A stretch of 64,000 bases of DNA from Pseudomonas poae (GCF_001439785.1 NZ_JYLI01000007.1:1-64000), one strand, 5' to 3'; positions 35,574 to 45,031 are shown, counted from the first letter of the stretch. Translations and numbers: made by a program. The notes: generated by a model from the sequence alone, not told the origin.

Positions 35574-35789
35574 TTTGAGCTCTGCGCAGATTGCTAGGTT
35601 TTCACACAGTCTGTTCGGCGTCTTTTTTCGTTTCAGTGCGATCCATCAGAATCTGCCTTAAGCCACGGTTTTTATGTACATCTTTGAGTACATAGAATCC
35701 GGGCAGCGAGTACAGCGGTTTTTGGGTGGAACGCCCCGGTCCTGCATCGATATACATCTCCTAGGCACTACGAGACGAGAGATGTACTC

Positions 35790-35897
35790 ATGGCCTTGAC
35801 CGATACCGCCGTTCGCCAGGCGAAACCTTCCGGTAAAAATCACACCCTTACGCCCATCGGTATCGCCGTTCGTGACGGGACTTTAGCGGGCTCTTGA
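35790..35897 (+). pseudogene. Stub of a tyrosine-integrase gene (N-terminal DUF4102 part)
   Basis: ATG 35790 reads MALTDTAVRQAKPSGKNHTL before running out of homology and stopping after 35 codons. MALTDTAxRQAKPxGKxYxL is the standard opening of P4-like/genomic-island tyrosine integrases. The remaining 350 or so residues are gone. Such integrases sit at one end of an island next to the attachment site, so this probably marks the right end of the accessory region. Confidence 0.6.
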
Positions 35898-36212
35898 GTT
35901 TTTGAGGATTTCTCTGACATTTATCATGGTTGCTTTATATTTTAATGGCGCGACATGAAAGCGGTCCTCCTTTGCCCCGAATTAGGGTCTGGGGGCCGTG
36001 TATGGAGACTATGTCCAACGCGCGCAGAAGCTGGCCGAGCTTCTAATTCGTTGTCCGCGTCATTCGGAAAATACACATTTTCATCGGTTGGCAAGAGTGC
36101 CACCGGTGAACAACGAAAAGCACAGTTTTCTTTGGTGTATGAGCAGTGATTGGCGCACTCCATTCATTCAGATCTTGGTCTGATTGGCTGGATACCTATC
36201 AATAGGCTGGTG
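35898..36212. other. Gap with possible coding debris
   Basis: About 315 bases. A frame near 36000-36060 reads YGDYVQRAQKLAELLIRC but has no start or extent. No gene is called. Confidence 0.35.
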
Positions 36213-36866
36213 ATGAACGATCCATTTTTGTTGTCCGTGATCGAGCTGGAAAAAACCGCTTCACTTCGTGAGCGTATGCTGAAAGCCGGTTGTGTTTTTG
36301 AGTTTGTAGTATTCGAGCCCCTAGCTGAAGTAGTCGTTGATGAGCATCTACATCGACAAGCTCTGCTGGGTATGGGGCACTACTTTGGAGTTGCCTACAA
36401 AAATCCCGAGTTAGCTCGTAGTGGTGGCTATCTTCCCGGTGTGTACAACCCCGATCCGGAGTTAGACACGGACATAGAGCGGGCAGTCGCGACTCAGCTA
36501 AGTCCGGATGAAATTCTCAATCTGACGGTGGTGCAAGACTGTAAGCAAGGGCCGTTGGAACTGTATGAGGCTTTTTGTAATCCACCTCACAGAGCAAGAT
36601 TCAAAGGCGGCGAGGCGGAATCGCAAAGCGTTTTTGGTGAGTGGCTGCAGTTGCTAGGTATCGAATTGCAAGATGATATCGTTGTGATCAACTGGGTGTC
36701 GAACTACGAAACGAAATGGATGACTTACGACGGTAATCCACCCGTCGAATTACCTTGGGATGATTACTTTTCGTTTGGTTTGGAGCGGTGGGGCATCTGG
36801 TGTTTGACAGTCTGGAATCCAAGAAAGCGCACCTTGAGTGTGTTGACCGCGAGTACGTCTGACTAG
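36213..36866 (+). CDS. Hypothetical protein
   Basis: 217 residues, no family recognised. It starts MNDPFLLSVIELEKTASLRE; acidic and aromatic-rich throughout (VVVDEHLHRQALLGMGHYFG, ELPWDDYFSFGLERWGIWCL), no signal peptide or membrane helix. The acidic, Trp-rich make-up resembles some toxin-immunity proteins, but no toxin gene is adjacent. The ATG at 36213 is preceded by GGCTGGTG; an upstream in-frame ATG at 36150 would add 21 residues. AT-richer than the genes to its right. It may be the last gene of the island or the first of the chromosome. Confidence 0.5.
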   Translation: MNDPFLLSVIELEKTASLRERMLKAGCVFEFVVFEPLAEVVVDEHLHRQALLGMGHYFGVAYKNPELARSGGYLPGVYNPDPELDTDIERAVATQLSPDEILNLTVVQDCKQGPLELYEAFCNPPHRARFKGGEAESQSVFGEWLQLLGIELQDDIVVINWVSNYETKWMTYDGNPPVELPWDDYFSFGLERWGIWCLTVWNPRKRTLSVLTASTSD

Positions 36867-36962
36867 CGCTTGTTTGATGAGGCGGTGCATGACAGGTTTT
36901 TTGCAGCGGGACGGATTCGATGAACACGGGCTTTGTTATGTACCCACGATGAAATAATTTAC

Positions 36963-38120
36963 CTATCCAAACCTGTAACAGTTCTTACCCGCAGATTTTG
37001 CCTCATACATCGCTATATCCGCTCTGGATAAAACCTGATCAACACTCTCCGGCCTTGAGCGGGTGCTTTGTGTAATGCCTATGCTGACACCGAGACCTTG
37101 ATAGTGTGCGTTTCCCTCCGTGTAATCTGCGAAGGCCTTGATAATGCGCTCGGCAATCCGTGAAGCGGTTACATTGTCGGTGTCCGGCATCAACACGATG
37201 AATTCGTCGCCGCCTATTCGTGCTATTGCATCACTCTTGCGTATGATGCCGGCGATCATTGCGCAGAAGGAAACGAGTACGCCGTCGCCTGTGGCGTGCC
37301 CGTATGCGTCGTTGATTTTTTTGAACCCATCCAAATCCAGGTAAAGGACGGAAAAAACACTGTGCTTTATGGTTTTCGTGCTGAGTGAAGCTGTCAGCAT
37401 ATTCAACATGCCCAAGCGGTTCAGCACGCCCGTCAGATTATCGTGGGTGGCTGAATGTGTGCTCTGCACTTCAGCAATGTAGGCGCTGGTAAGGTTGGCA
37501 TTAAGGTGGTTCAGCAGCACCCACAATCCCGTCAGGTACATGGGTGCCTGTAAAATCAGGACACGCAACAGGGGTTCCGGCTGGAACAATGTGGCCAATT
37601 TCATCGGAATGTCTGTGAGCAGGATCTGGCTGAATGCGTAGCGGGGAATGCCTTGGTTTCTCATGGCGATCGCCCCGTTCATGCTCACCGCCGAGGTGCA
37701 TGCCAGGACTTGAAGGACCGGGTCCTGACTGATAATGCATCCCGCCGTGCCAATGCCTATTTCGGCGGCCCAGATCAAACCGAAGAGCAAAGACAGGTCC
37801 ATTGCGTAGGGGAGCCTGGATGTGCCACTGGCCGTAAACCTTTGCAGCACAAACCAGCGAATGATCCAAATCACCATGTCGACGACCAACCAACTGATGA
37901 AAAACAACGTGGGGTGAAGTATGGCTGCAACGCTGCACACAAGCAGTGTGTTCATCCCCGCTGCGATCAGCGCGGCACGGGAGGTAAAGGGGTCTTTGAG
38001 TAGCTTTAAGCGGATCTCCTGATCCAGGCTTTCGTTGTCTTTCACAAACCAGCGGATAAACGGTGTACTGGGAAAAGAATGAAGATTAGCCATAGTGCCA
38101 GTCCGCCATAAAGCGATCAT
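36963..38120 (-). CDS. Membrane-bound diguanylate cyclase (GGDEF)
   Basis: 385 residues. About five to six membrane helices between residues 50 and 210, then a GGDEF domain (about 220-380) with the intact active site RIGGDEFIVL, and upstream an RKSD motif at the correct five-residue distance, the product-inhibition I-site. It makes cyclic di-GMP from two GTP and should be feedback-controlled. There is no EAL domain. The sensing part has no recognised ligand motif. An alternative ATG at 38093 would shorten it by 9 residues. Confidence 0.9.
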   Translation of the reverse strand: MIALWRTGTMANLHSFPSTPFIRWFVKDNESLDQEIRLKLLKDPFTSRAALIAAGMNTLLVCSVAAILHPTLFFISWLVVDMVIWIIRWFVLQRFTASGTSRLPYAMDLSLLFGLIWAAEIGIGTAGCIISQDPVLQVLACTSAVSMNGAIAMRNQGIPRYAFSQILLTDIPMKLATLFQPEPLLRVLILQAPMYLTGLWVLLNHLNANLTSAYIAEVQSTHSATHDNLTGVLNRLGMLNMLTASLSTKTIKHSVFSVLYLDLDGFKKINDAYGHATGDGVLVSFCAMIAGIIRKSDAIARIGGDEFIVLMPDTDNVTASRIAERIIKAFADYTEGNAHYQGLGVSIGITQSTRSRPESVDQVLSRADIAMYEAKSAGKNCYRFG

Positions 38121-38256
38121 GAGTGATGGCCTTTTAGCACTATTCAGTGGTTTGTGGTAGGCGCTGTTACATGCCGCCCTCGGAAAATAAATACGGTCGG
38201 GGTGGATGCCGTAGTCATCGGACTAACCCGTGATTGATCTCAGCCCTGATTTCAAA

Positions 38257-39603
38257 CTATCTAAGGAGGTTGCCCTTGGCCGTTTCACGCAGCGTGAGAA
38301 TCGCCAGCAAGGCACACACCGCAGCACCCGCCATGAAATAGCCCGGTACCAGTAGGTTGCCGGTCTTGGTGATAATCGAGGTGACCACGTAGGGAGTGAT
38401 CCCGCCGCCCAGGATGGCGCCCAGGTTGATGCTGATCGCCATGGCCGTGTAGCGCACGCGTGTCGGAAATTGCTCGGCGTAAGTGGGGTAGCCCACCGAT
38501 TGCACGATGGGCATGGGCAAGGTGGCGACAAACATCGCCAGTGCGGCGATCCAGAGGCTGCCGCTGTCCATCAGGATCATCATGGGAATTACCAGAATGG
38601 CGTAACCCAAAAAGCCGATGCTCAGCGCCTTCCGGCGACCGATACGGTCTGACAAGCCACCCCAGAAGGGCATCATCGCCGCCATGCACAGGCTGATCAC
38701 CGCAATCACCCAGTAGACTTTGGATTTGTCGAAGTGCAGGTAGGTCGTGAGGTAGATGTTCATGAACACCATCCCGATGAAGTAGCCCGCATTCTGCGCA
38801 GACGCGAAGACGATGACCCGCAGCAGTGCCGGCAGGTTTTTGCTGAACACTTCTTTGACTGGTGCTACCGGTGGCTTTTCCTTCTCAAGAAAGGCTTTGA
38901 ATTCCGGCGTTTCCTCGACGTTGTGCCGCATGTAAAACGAGAACATCACCAGCGGGATGGACAGGAAGAACGGAATACGCCAGCCCCATGCCTGCAGTTG
39001 CTCGGCACTGAGCAGTCCGGTGGTGATACCGCAGACAATCGCGCCGGTGGCGCCACCCACGGCAACGCCCAGCGGTGTGAATGAACCAAAGAAGCCGCGT
39101 CGGCCGTTGGGAGATGACTCCGCCACGAACGCTGCGGCGCCTACCACTTCGCCGCCGGCAAAGAAGCCTTGGGACAGTCGCAACAGCACCAGCAGGATCG
39201 GCGCGGCCAGGCCGATCTGGGCAGTGGTCGGAAGCACCCCTATGAGAGCGGTGGCGGTACCCATGCCGATCACGGTGCTGAGCAGCACTCGACGTCGGCC
39301 GACGCGGTCGGCAAGGCGGCCGAGCAGCACGCCGCCGATCGGGCGGATGACAAAGGCGATACCGAACACCGCCAATGTGGCGAGGAGGGCGGCGGCGGGG
39401 TTGTCACCGGGAAAGAACAGTGGCGCGATGATGGTCGCCATATAGCCGTAGATACTGAACTCATAGTATTCAACGGCGGTGCCGGTGGCCGACGCCATGG
39501 CTGCGCGCTTGGCAATGACGGCCGACTGCGTTGTGCCGCCGGTGGCGTGTGCCTCGATGTCGAGGTGCGGCGAGTGCGTATTTTCAGAGAGAACACGAGA
39601 CAT
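38257..39603 (-). CDS. MFS transporter, metabolite:H+ symporter (MHS) family
   Basis: Permease of 448 residues with about 12 membrane helices. MHS hallmarks: SATGTAVEYYEFSIYGYMATIIAPLFFPGDN at the start, GRLADRVGRRRVLL in the loop between helices 2 and 3, FAGGEVVGAAAFVAE, and NVEETPEF in the central loop. Such transporters import organic acids. GGAAGG precedes the ATG at 39603. It follows pxpA in the same direction after 240 nt, so 5-oxoproline or a related acid is a reasonable substrate; this rests on position. Confidence 0.85.
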   Translation of the reverse strand: MSRVLSENTHSPHLDIEAHATGGTTQSAVIAKRAAMASATGTAVEYYEFSIYGYMATIIAPLFFPGDNPAAALLATLAVFGIAFVIRPIGGVLLGRLADRVGRRRVLLSTVIGMGTATALIGVLPTTAQIGLAAPILLVLLRLSQGFFAGGEVVGAAAFVAESSPNGRRGFFGSFTPLGVAVGGATGAIVCGITTGLLSAEQLQAWGWRIPFFLSIPLVMFSFYMRHNVEETPEFKAFLEKEKPPVAPVKEVFSKNLPALLRVIVFASAQNAGYFIGMVFMNIYLTTYLHFDKSKVYWVIAVISLCMAAMMPFWGGLSDRIGRRKALSIGFLGYAILVIPMMILMDSGSLWIAALAMFVATLPMPIVQSVGYPTYAEQFPTRVRYTAMAISINLGAILGGGITPYVVTSIITKTGNLLVPGYFMAGAAVCALLAILTLRETAKGNLLR

Positions 39604-39843
39604 AAATACCTTCCACTCTGGCCAGTGGCCAAACGAGTTAAGTGGCAGATAGGCCTGCCTTGAAAGTGACGTCCTGAAAACCGACAGTGCACAGTTCATC
39701 CGGGCATTCAGGCGCCCAAATGCATCCGCTATTGACTGTTCAGCTCTCAGACGAGGTTTTAAGCTCGGCAGTTAAAACGGAGGGGTTGATTCGCTAGGCA
39801 TGGCTGTGTCCTTTTTATTATGAGTAAACGTTCTAGGTGTCAC

Positions 39844-40614
39844 TCAAGTACGCGCACGCGCGGGCTTTTGAAGGGTGATGCCTTCTTTGAGCAGGGCTTG
39901 CCTGATCGCACTCGCGAACGCTGCAGCGCCGGGCTGGTCGCCGTGCAGGCAAAGTGTGTGTGCCGTCACCGGTACCCAGGTCCCTTGGGCGGTACGTACC
40001 TCGCCTGAATGCAGCATGTTCATGACTTGATCAATGGCCTCGTGGAGGTTTTCGATCATTGCGCCAGGCTGGCTGCGGGGCGTCAGTGTGCCGTCCCCCT
40101 GGTAGCGGCGGTCGGCAAACACTTCCTGTGCCACGGTCAAGCCACAGGCTTGGGCGGCGGTGACCAAGGCGCTTCCTGACAAGCCGAAAAGAATCAGGCT
40201 CGGATCAATGTCTTTGACTGCCCGGCAGATCGCATCGGCAGTGGGGCGATGCACCGCCGCGAAGTTGTAAAGCGCACCATGGGGTTTGACGTGGCGCAGT
40301 TCGACCTTGGCCGCTTTGGTAAAGCCCAGCAAGGCGCCGACTTGGTAAACGATGAGTTCGTACACTTCGTCCTCGGACAGCGTCATCATTCGGCGACCGA
40401 AACCTTGCAGGTCGTCAAAGCCAGGATGGGCGCCAACGGCCACGCCGAACTTCGCGGCCAATGCGACGGTCGCTCGCATTGAGCGCGAATCTCCAGCGTG
40501 AAACCCGCAGGCGATATTGGCCGAGGTGAGGTGGGGAAGAATCGCCGCGTCGTCGCCCGCACGATATACGCTGAAGCCTTCGCCAAGGTCGCTGTTGAAA
40601 TCTATTTCAGGCAT
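39844..40614 (-). CDS. pxpA: 5-oxoprolinase subunit PxpA (LamB/YcsF family)
   Basis: 256 residues, normal for the family: DFNSDLGEGFSVY at the start, SANIACGFHAGD, VGAHPGFDDLQGFGRR, HVKPHGALYN. With PxpB and PxpC it converts 5-oxoproline, a damage product of glutamine/glutamate, to glutamate with ATP. Third in the pxpB-pxpC-pxpA group; it overlaps pxpC by 8 nt. Confidence 0.92.
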   Translation of the reverse strand: MPEIDFNSDLGEGFSVYRAGDDAAILPHLTSANIACGFHAGDSRSMRATVALAAKFGVAVGAHPGFDDLQGFGRRMMTLSEDEVYELIVYQVGALLGFTKAAKVELRHVKPHGALYNFAAVHRPTADAICRAVKDIDPSLILFGLSGSALVTAAQACGLTVAQEVFADRRYQGDGTLTPRSQPGAMIENLHEAIDQVMNMLHSGEVRTAQGTWVPVTAHTLCLHGDQPGAAAFASAIRQALLKEGITLQKPARART

Positions 40615-41548
40615 TGAAGGCCTCCATCGTGTTGAGCGTGCGAGCGCGGGTTAGCAGCAAGGCTTCAGCAGCACTCAACGCTATAAGAGAGAATCGCAAC
40701 GTATCGCCGGGCAACAACTGCGCGAGCCGGGGTAGATCGACGCTGGCTACCTGGGCAATCCGTGGGTAACCACCGGTCGTTTGGCGGTCGGCCATCAAGA
40801 TCAGCGGCTTGCCGCTGGGAGGCACCTGGACGGTGCCGAACGTGACACTTTCCGATAGCATTTCTTTGGGTGAAGACAGCTTCAGTGGCGTGCCGTCGAG
40901 CCGGTAGCCCATGCGGTCCGAGTCACCGGTGAGGGTGTAGTCATGGTTTATGAAGTGCTCCCGAGACTGCGCAGAAAAGTCCTTCCATTCCCGCCCCGCG
41001 ATCACTCTGATCGGTTCGCAGGCACCCGCTTCATACAGTCCAAAGTTGCAGCGTGGGCTGAGGCGAGGCGGGTTGGCAAACGATGAGCGGATGGGGATCA
41101 AATCCCCGGCTTGCAGCGCGCGGCCGTGCAGCCCGCCGAACCCGCCGCGGGAATATGTGCTGGTGCTGTTCATCAGCGGTTGCAGCAAAAAGCCGCCCGC
41201 TACCGCGAGGTAACTGCGGGCGCCCTGTCGGCGTTTGCCGAAACTCAAGGTACCGCCGGGAGACACCAGGGCGGCCACTCCGGGCTTGAGGGGGACAGCA
41301 TCGAGCTCGGCGCCAAGGTCCGCACCGGCGAGCGCGATCACGGCTTTGGCCTGAAAATGCAGCGTCGGGCCCTGCAGGGTCATTTCCAGCGTGCTGAAAG
41401 TACGAGGATTGCCCACCAGCAGGTTGCACAGGGCATGTGCATCCTCATCCATCACGCCGGTCACGGGCACGCCCCAATGCTGGAACCCATTCCGCCCGGT
41501 GTCCTGGAAGGTTGAGAACATGCCGGGTTTGATTACCTTGATGGTCAC
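40607..41548 (-). CDS. pxpC: 5-oxoprolinase subunit PxpC (KipA-like)
   Basis: 313-residue protein of the biotin-dependent carboxyltransferase/allophanate-hydrolase C-terminal family: VIKPGMFSTFQDTGRNGFQHWGVPVTGVMDEDAH at the start, SRGGFGGLHGRALQAGD, and TDRMGYRL-like SDRMGYRLDGTPL. It works with PxpB. Its start overlaps the pxpB stop by ATGA. Confidence 0.9.
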   Translation of the reverse strand: MTIKVIKPGMFSTFQDTGRNGFQHWGVPVTGVMDEDAHALCNLLVGNPRTFSTLEMTLQGPTLHFQAKAVIALAGADLGAELDAVPLKPGVAALVSPGGTLSFGKRRQGARSYLAVAGGFLLQPLMNSTSTYSRGGFGGLHGRALQAGDLIPIRSSFANPPRLSPRCNFGLYEAGACEPIRVIAGREWKDFSAQSREHFINHDYTLTGDSDRMGYRLDGTPLKLSSPKEMLSESVTFGTVQVPPSGKPLILMADRQTTGGYPRIAQVASVDLPRLAQLLPGDTLRFSLIALSAAEALLLTRARTLNTMEAFNA

Positions 41549-42324
41549 TTCGTGTTCTCCCGAGCCAACAGATCAAATTCATGGCGGGTAATGGGGACAA
41601 ACCGAATCTGGTCGCCGCCCTGTAAAAGACACGGCGGGTCACTCACGGGGCAAAACATGGTCAGGGGTGTACGTCCTATGAGGTTCCAGCCGCCGGGAAG
41701 ATCAGCTGGATAAATCACACTTTGTCGGTTGGCGATGCCGATGCTGCCTTGCTTGACCCGCGTGCGCGGTGTCGCGCGACGCGGCAGCGACAGGGCGCTG
41801 TCGTGCATGCCGATATAGGGATGGCCTGGTGCGAAACCGACCATCAACACATCCAGCCAATCGGCTGTGTGAGCAGCGATAACCTCGTGGGTGGTCAGGC
41901 CGCAGGCCTGCGCGATGTCTTCAAGATCCGGGGCGTATTCCGGGTCGTAGCACACGGGAATATCGAGGCGGGTGCCGAGCGTTGCGCCCGTACTGTGCGA
42001 GTCCTTGAGACGCTCGGTCAGCAGTGTGCAGACCGATTCATAAGGCGACACGCCGGGGAACAGGCCGGCAATTGACTCAGGAGCGTAATGAACGCCGACG
42101 GTCACCATCGCAGAGACAACATCGGTGACACCCGGCAATTGGCCTTGCGCGGCCAGGGTGCGTAATTGGCTGCCGACCGAGGCGGCCTGGCGGTTGAGGT
42201 CACTGGAAAATACGCTGCCAAATATCAGGATCACGCAGCGATCACCGCACGGCTCAAACTGCCATTTAACGGTGGCGAGGGACGCCATTGGCGGCTCATC
42301 CAACATGCAACTGAGGTCGGACAT
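41545..42324 (-). CDS. pxpB: 5-oxoprolinase subunit PxpB (KipI-like)
   Basis: 259 residues: FEPCGDRCVILIFGSVFSSDLN at the N-terminus, DVVSAMVTVGVHYAP, then VGFAPGHPYIGMHDSALSLPRRATPRTRVKQGSIGIANRQSVIYP, the invariant allophanate-hydrolase subunit 1 stretch. The start at 42324 is chosen near the family N-terminus; an in-frame ATG at 42288 is the alternative, and the frame is open further upstream without similarity. Confidence 0.88.
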   Translation of the reverse strand: MSDLSCMLDEPPMASLATVKWQFEPCGDRCVILIFGSVFSSDLNRQAASVGSQLRTLAAQGQLPGVTDVVSAMVTVGVHYAPESIAGLFPGVSPYESVCTLLTERLKDSHSTGATLGTRLDIPVCYDPEYAPDLEDIAQACGLTTHEVIAAHTADWLDVLMVGFAPGHPYIGMHDSALSLPRRATPRTRVKQGSIGIANRQSVIYPADLPGGWNLIGRTPLTMFCPVSDPPCLLQGGDQIRFVPITRHEFDLLARENTK

Positions 42325-42484
42325 CGGGTTCTCTATCCTCATGCGGCAGGCGAAGCATCGGCCAGGCGCGTGCAGCGAGACAGAGAAAGCACGGGCTTTC
42401 ACAGGTATCCGGCGCAACACAGCAAGGCTTCACGGCTTGATAGTGCGCCGTCGCTCTAATGGCGACGGTCGCTGGAACTACGTA

Positions 42485-42910
42485 TTACTTGGCGAACAGC
42501 TGGCTCATGTCCTTGAACGCCTTGAACTCCAACGCATTGCCACAAGGATCGAACAGGAACATGGTGGCCTGCTCGCCGACCTGGCCCTGGAAGCGGATGT
42601 AGGGTTCGATCACAAACTTGGTCTCACGCGCTCTCAAACGTTCGGCCAGGGCCTCCCATTGCGCCCACTCCAGGATGATGCCGAAGTGCGGAACCGGTAC
42701 ATCGTGGCCGTCGACCGGGTTGCTGTGCACGCTTTCCTGCGAAGCCGTCTTGGGGTGCTCGTGGATAACCAATTGATGGCCGTAGAAATCGAAGTCGACC
42801 CACTGATCGCTCGAGCGACCTTCGGAAAGACCGAACACCTCACCGTAGAAGTGACGGGTGGCGGCCAGATCGTAGACGGGAATTGCCAGATGGAAAGGAG
42901 AGAGGCTCAC
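42485..42910 (-). CDS. VOC-family protein (glyoxalase/dioxygenase fold)
   Basis: 141 residues: [32 protein letters not shown], then [12 protein letters not shown] and [15 protein letters not shown]. The two beta-alpha-beta-beta-beta modules and metal ligands (His8, His near 78, Glu near 130) fit the vicinal-oxygen-chelate family. Substrate unknown. It lies between pxpB and the LysR pair, all on the same strand. Confidence 0.8.
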   Translation of the reverse strand: MSLSPFHLAIPVYDLAATRHFYGEVFGLSEGRSSDQWVDFDFYGHQLVIHEHPKTASQESVHSNPVDGHDVPVPHFGIILEWAQWEALAERLRARETKFVIEPYIRFQGQVGEQATMFLFDPCGNALEFKAFKDMSQLFAK

Positions 42911-43135
42911 GGTGATTTCCTATTGATTTGTTTTGATCTGAATCAATTCTTGTCCGGAAACACGGTGAGGAAAAGCGCAAATTCTGTGTTCTGAGCACGA
43001 ATAATTTCGATGATTGATTCGCTCATGCAGGCTTTTGCACCATTGTCGTTCGCGCTGCCCCGTGTTGGTTCGTATAGAGGCTGAAAACGTGCGGTAACGT
43101 GATTGATTCCAGAGGTGGCATGGGTCGCAAAGGCT

Positions 43136-43999
43136 TCACACCGCATCAAGGACGCAAGTCCGGAAGATGTTGAACAGCGGTGAATGCTTTTGCCGATACT
43201 TTGAGACCAGCACGATTTCCCGGAAGAACGTGAGTGTGCGCAACTCCAGCACCCTGACATCCTCCGCATGCTCGAGCCATAGACCCGCTTTGGGTACCAG
43301 CGAAACGCCGAGCCCACTGCGGACCATTTTCACAATGGCATCCAGTTCATCCAACTCCAGTGCCTGCTGCACATGGATTTTTTGCTGCTTGAGAAACTGG
43401 GTGACCAGCCGCCCGCCAAACGAGCCTCGGTCATACCGCACAAAGGGCTGTTCCGCCAGAATCGCCAGCGGGTCGTCACCCACCACCTCCTTGGAGGTGA
43501 TCAATACGAAAGCCTCGCGCGCGATGACCTCGGCATGCAGATCCTTGGGCAGGGAAAACGGCGGTCTGATCATGATGGCCAGGTCCAACTCCCCGGCGTC
43601 CACCTGGCTGAGCAGGTTCAACGACACACCCGGCACAAGGTGGGTCTCGATGAAAGGCGCCTGTGATTTCAAGGCCACCAGCGCCTGCGGCAGGATCCCG
43701 GTCTGGACCGTGCCGATCGCGCCGATTCGCAGTGCGCCGTGGAAGTCATTGCCACTGTCTGCGGTGCCCATACGCCCGAAAAGCCGCAGAATTTCTTCAG
43801 CCAAAGGTATGGCACGTTCGCCAGCTGAATTAAGCGTGGCTGAGCGCCCGGTGCGATCAAACAGTTTGACGCCCAGGGTGTCTTCGAGACTCTTGATCTG
43901 CGCGCTGACGGCGGACTGCGTCAGCCCAACCTGCTGGCCGGCTGCTGCGAACGTGCCCCGCTGCGTAACGCAGATAAATGTCTTCAACTCTCGGATCAT
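43136..43999 (-). CDS. LysR-family regulator, second of an overlapping pair
   Basis: 287 residues. Helix-turn-helix at 1-60 (LKTFICVTQRGTFAAAGQQVGLTQSAVSAQIKSLEDTLG), then a substrate domain with GALRIGAIGTVQTGILPQAL. Its ATG overlaps the stop of the upstream LysR gene by 4 nt, so the two are co-translated. It probably controls the VOC/pxp genes downstream or the facing ene-reductase gene; not resolved. Confidence 0.88.
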   Translation of the reverse strand: MIRELKTFICVTQRGTFAAAGQQVGLTQSAVSAQIKSLEDTLGVKLFDRTGRSATLNSAGERAIPLAEEILRLFGRMGTADSGNDFHGALRIGAIGTVQTGILPQALVALKSQAPFIETHLVPGVSLNLLSQVDAGELDLAIMIRPPFSLPKDLHAEVIAREAFVLITSKEVVGDDPLAILAEQPFVRYDRGSFGGRLVTQFLKQQKIHVQQALELDELDAIVKMVRSGLGVSLVPKAGLWLEHAEDVRVLELRTLTFFREIVLVSKYRQKHSPLFNIFRTCVLDAV

Positions 44000-44931
44000 G
44001 TTGCACCTGGGTTGGTTATTGGAAGTTGGCGCAGAAGCTCGTCTGGTTCGCTGTGTGTATTGTTGAGTACTTTTTGCAGGCGCTCAACGAACACGCGCAC
44101 TCGGTGCGGAACCTGTTGGCGTGTCGGCAGCATCGCCGTGATCGACAGCTGCTCGGGCAGCCCATCCTCAAGGTTCACCCTTACGAGTGAGCCTTCTGCA
44201 AGCTCATTGCGGATATCCCAATAGGTCAGCATGGCCAGCCCCAGACCTTGTTTGCTCGCGGTGCGCACGGCCTCGACACTGTTGGCGGAAAACGCGCCCT
44301 GAGCTCGAATGGCCACGGCGTTCTCGCCTTGGGTGAACGGCCAGTAGGGCATGCCGTGCAGGGCGATGCACTGATGATGGTTGAGGTCATCCAGCCTCGA
44401 GGGTGTGCCCCATTGCGCCAGGTAGGCCGGGCTCGCGCAGACCACGCGTGGGTTGGACGCCAGGTTGGTAGCCACCAGAGTCGAGTCGCGTAACGTGGCG
44501 ATGCGAATGGCCACATCAATGCCGAGCCCGGCGATGTCGATGATGCTGTCCGATAACGTCAGGTCGACCTTGAGCGTTGGGTTGTCAGCCAACAGGGCTG
44601 GCAGCAGCGGCATGATGACGGTCTGGCCAAAGACGGTGGGCGCGGTAACCCTCAATGTGCCGCTGGCACTGCCCGCACTGGTTTTCAACGTAGCCCGCGC
44701 AGCCTGGTTCGCCTCGAGCATGGTCTTGGCGTAAGGCAGGTACATTTCGCCTTCCGGCGTGAGTGCGACGGCGCGCGTGGTGCGGTGTACCAGGCGCACG
44801 CCCAGCTCTTTTTCCAGGGCCGCCAAGCGCCGTGAGACGGTCATCGCTGACAACCCAAGCCGTCGCGCGGCCTCGGACAAGCTGCTGCTGACGGCGACGT
44901 TGGCGAACACCTCTATCTCGGGAATCTGCAT
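43996..44931 (-). CDS. LysR-family regulator, first of an overlapping pair
   Basis: 311 residues, CrgA-like branch: helix-turn-helix VSSSLSEAARRLGLSAMTVSRRLAALEKELGVRLVHRTTR, then LRVTAPTVFGQTVIMPLLPAL and DLTLSDSIIDIAGLGIDVAIRI. Divergent from the Old Yellow Enzyme gene at 45032, with a palindrome in the shared control region, so that gene is the likely target. Confidence 0.88.
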   Translation of the reverse strand: MQIPEIEVFANVAVSSSLSEAARRLGLSAMTVSRRLAALEKELGVRLVHRTTRAVALTPEGEMYLPYAKTMLEANQAARATLKTSAGSASGTLRVTAPTVFGQTVIMPLLPALLADNPTLKVDLTLSDSIIDIAGLGIDVAIRIATLRDSTLVATNLASNPRVVCASPAYLAQWGTPSRLDDLNHHQCIALHGMPYWPFTQGENAVAIRAQGAFSANSVEAVRTASKQGLGLAMLTYWDIRNELAEGSLVRVNLEDGLPEQLSITAMLPTRQQVPHRVRVFVERLQKVLNNTHSEPDELLRQLPITNPGAT

Positions 44932-44943
44932 GGCTATAACCGT

Positions 44944-44967
44944 TTGCGTTAAGGCGCCTTATTGCAA
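44944..44967. promoter_or_regulatory. Candidate LysR-site palindrome
   Basis: A core TAAGGCGCCTTA (44950-44961) with flanking TTGC (44944-44947) and GCAA (44964-44967): a 24-bp symmetrical site between the LysR gene and the ene-reductase gene. Confidence 0.55.
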
Positions 44968-45031
44968 GCGTGCGCTTCTAATGAGCGATTGCCCGACTTA
45001 TCGTCGTGGCTGGAATAAGTGAGGGCAAAAC

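Larger units (their letters stand above)
34014..35613 (-). mobile_element. IS1182-family insertion sequence with target duplication
   Basis: 1600 bp between inverted ends CAGACTGTGTGAAAAC (34014-34029) and GTTTTCACACAGTCTG (35598-35613). The flanks carry the same 4 bp, TTCG (34010-34013 and 35614-35617), a clean target duplication. It holds one intact transposase gene, a terminator at the gene's 3' side and a long hairpin just upstream of its start. It looks complete and fairly recent. Confidence 0.93.

Noticed and set aside
42943..43030. 27-codon minus-strand frame ahead of the VOC gene
   Set aside because: It reads protein-like but has no ribosome site and no homologue I recognise; could be a leader, but unsupported.
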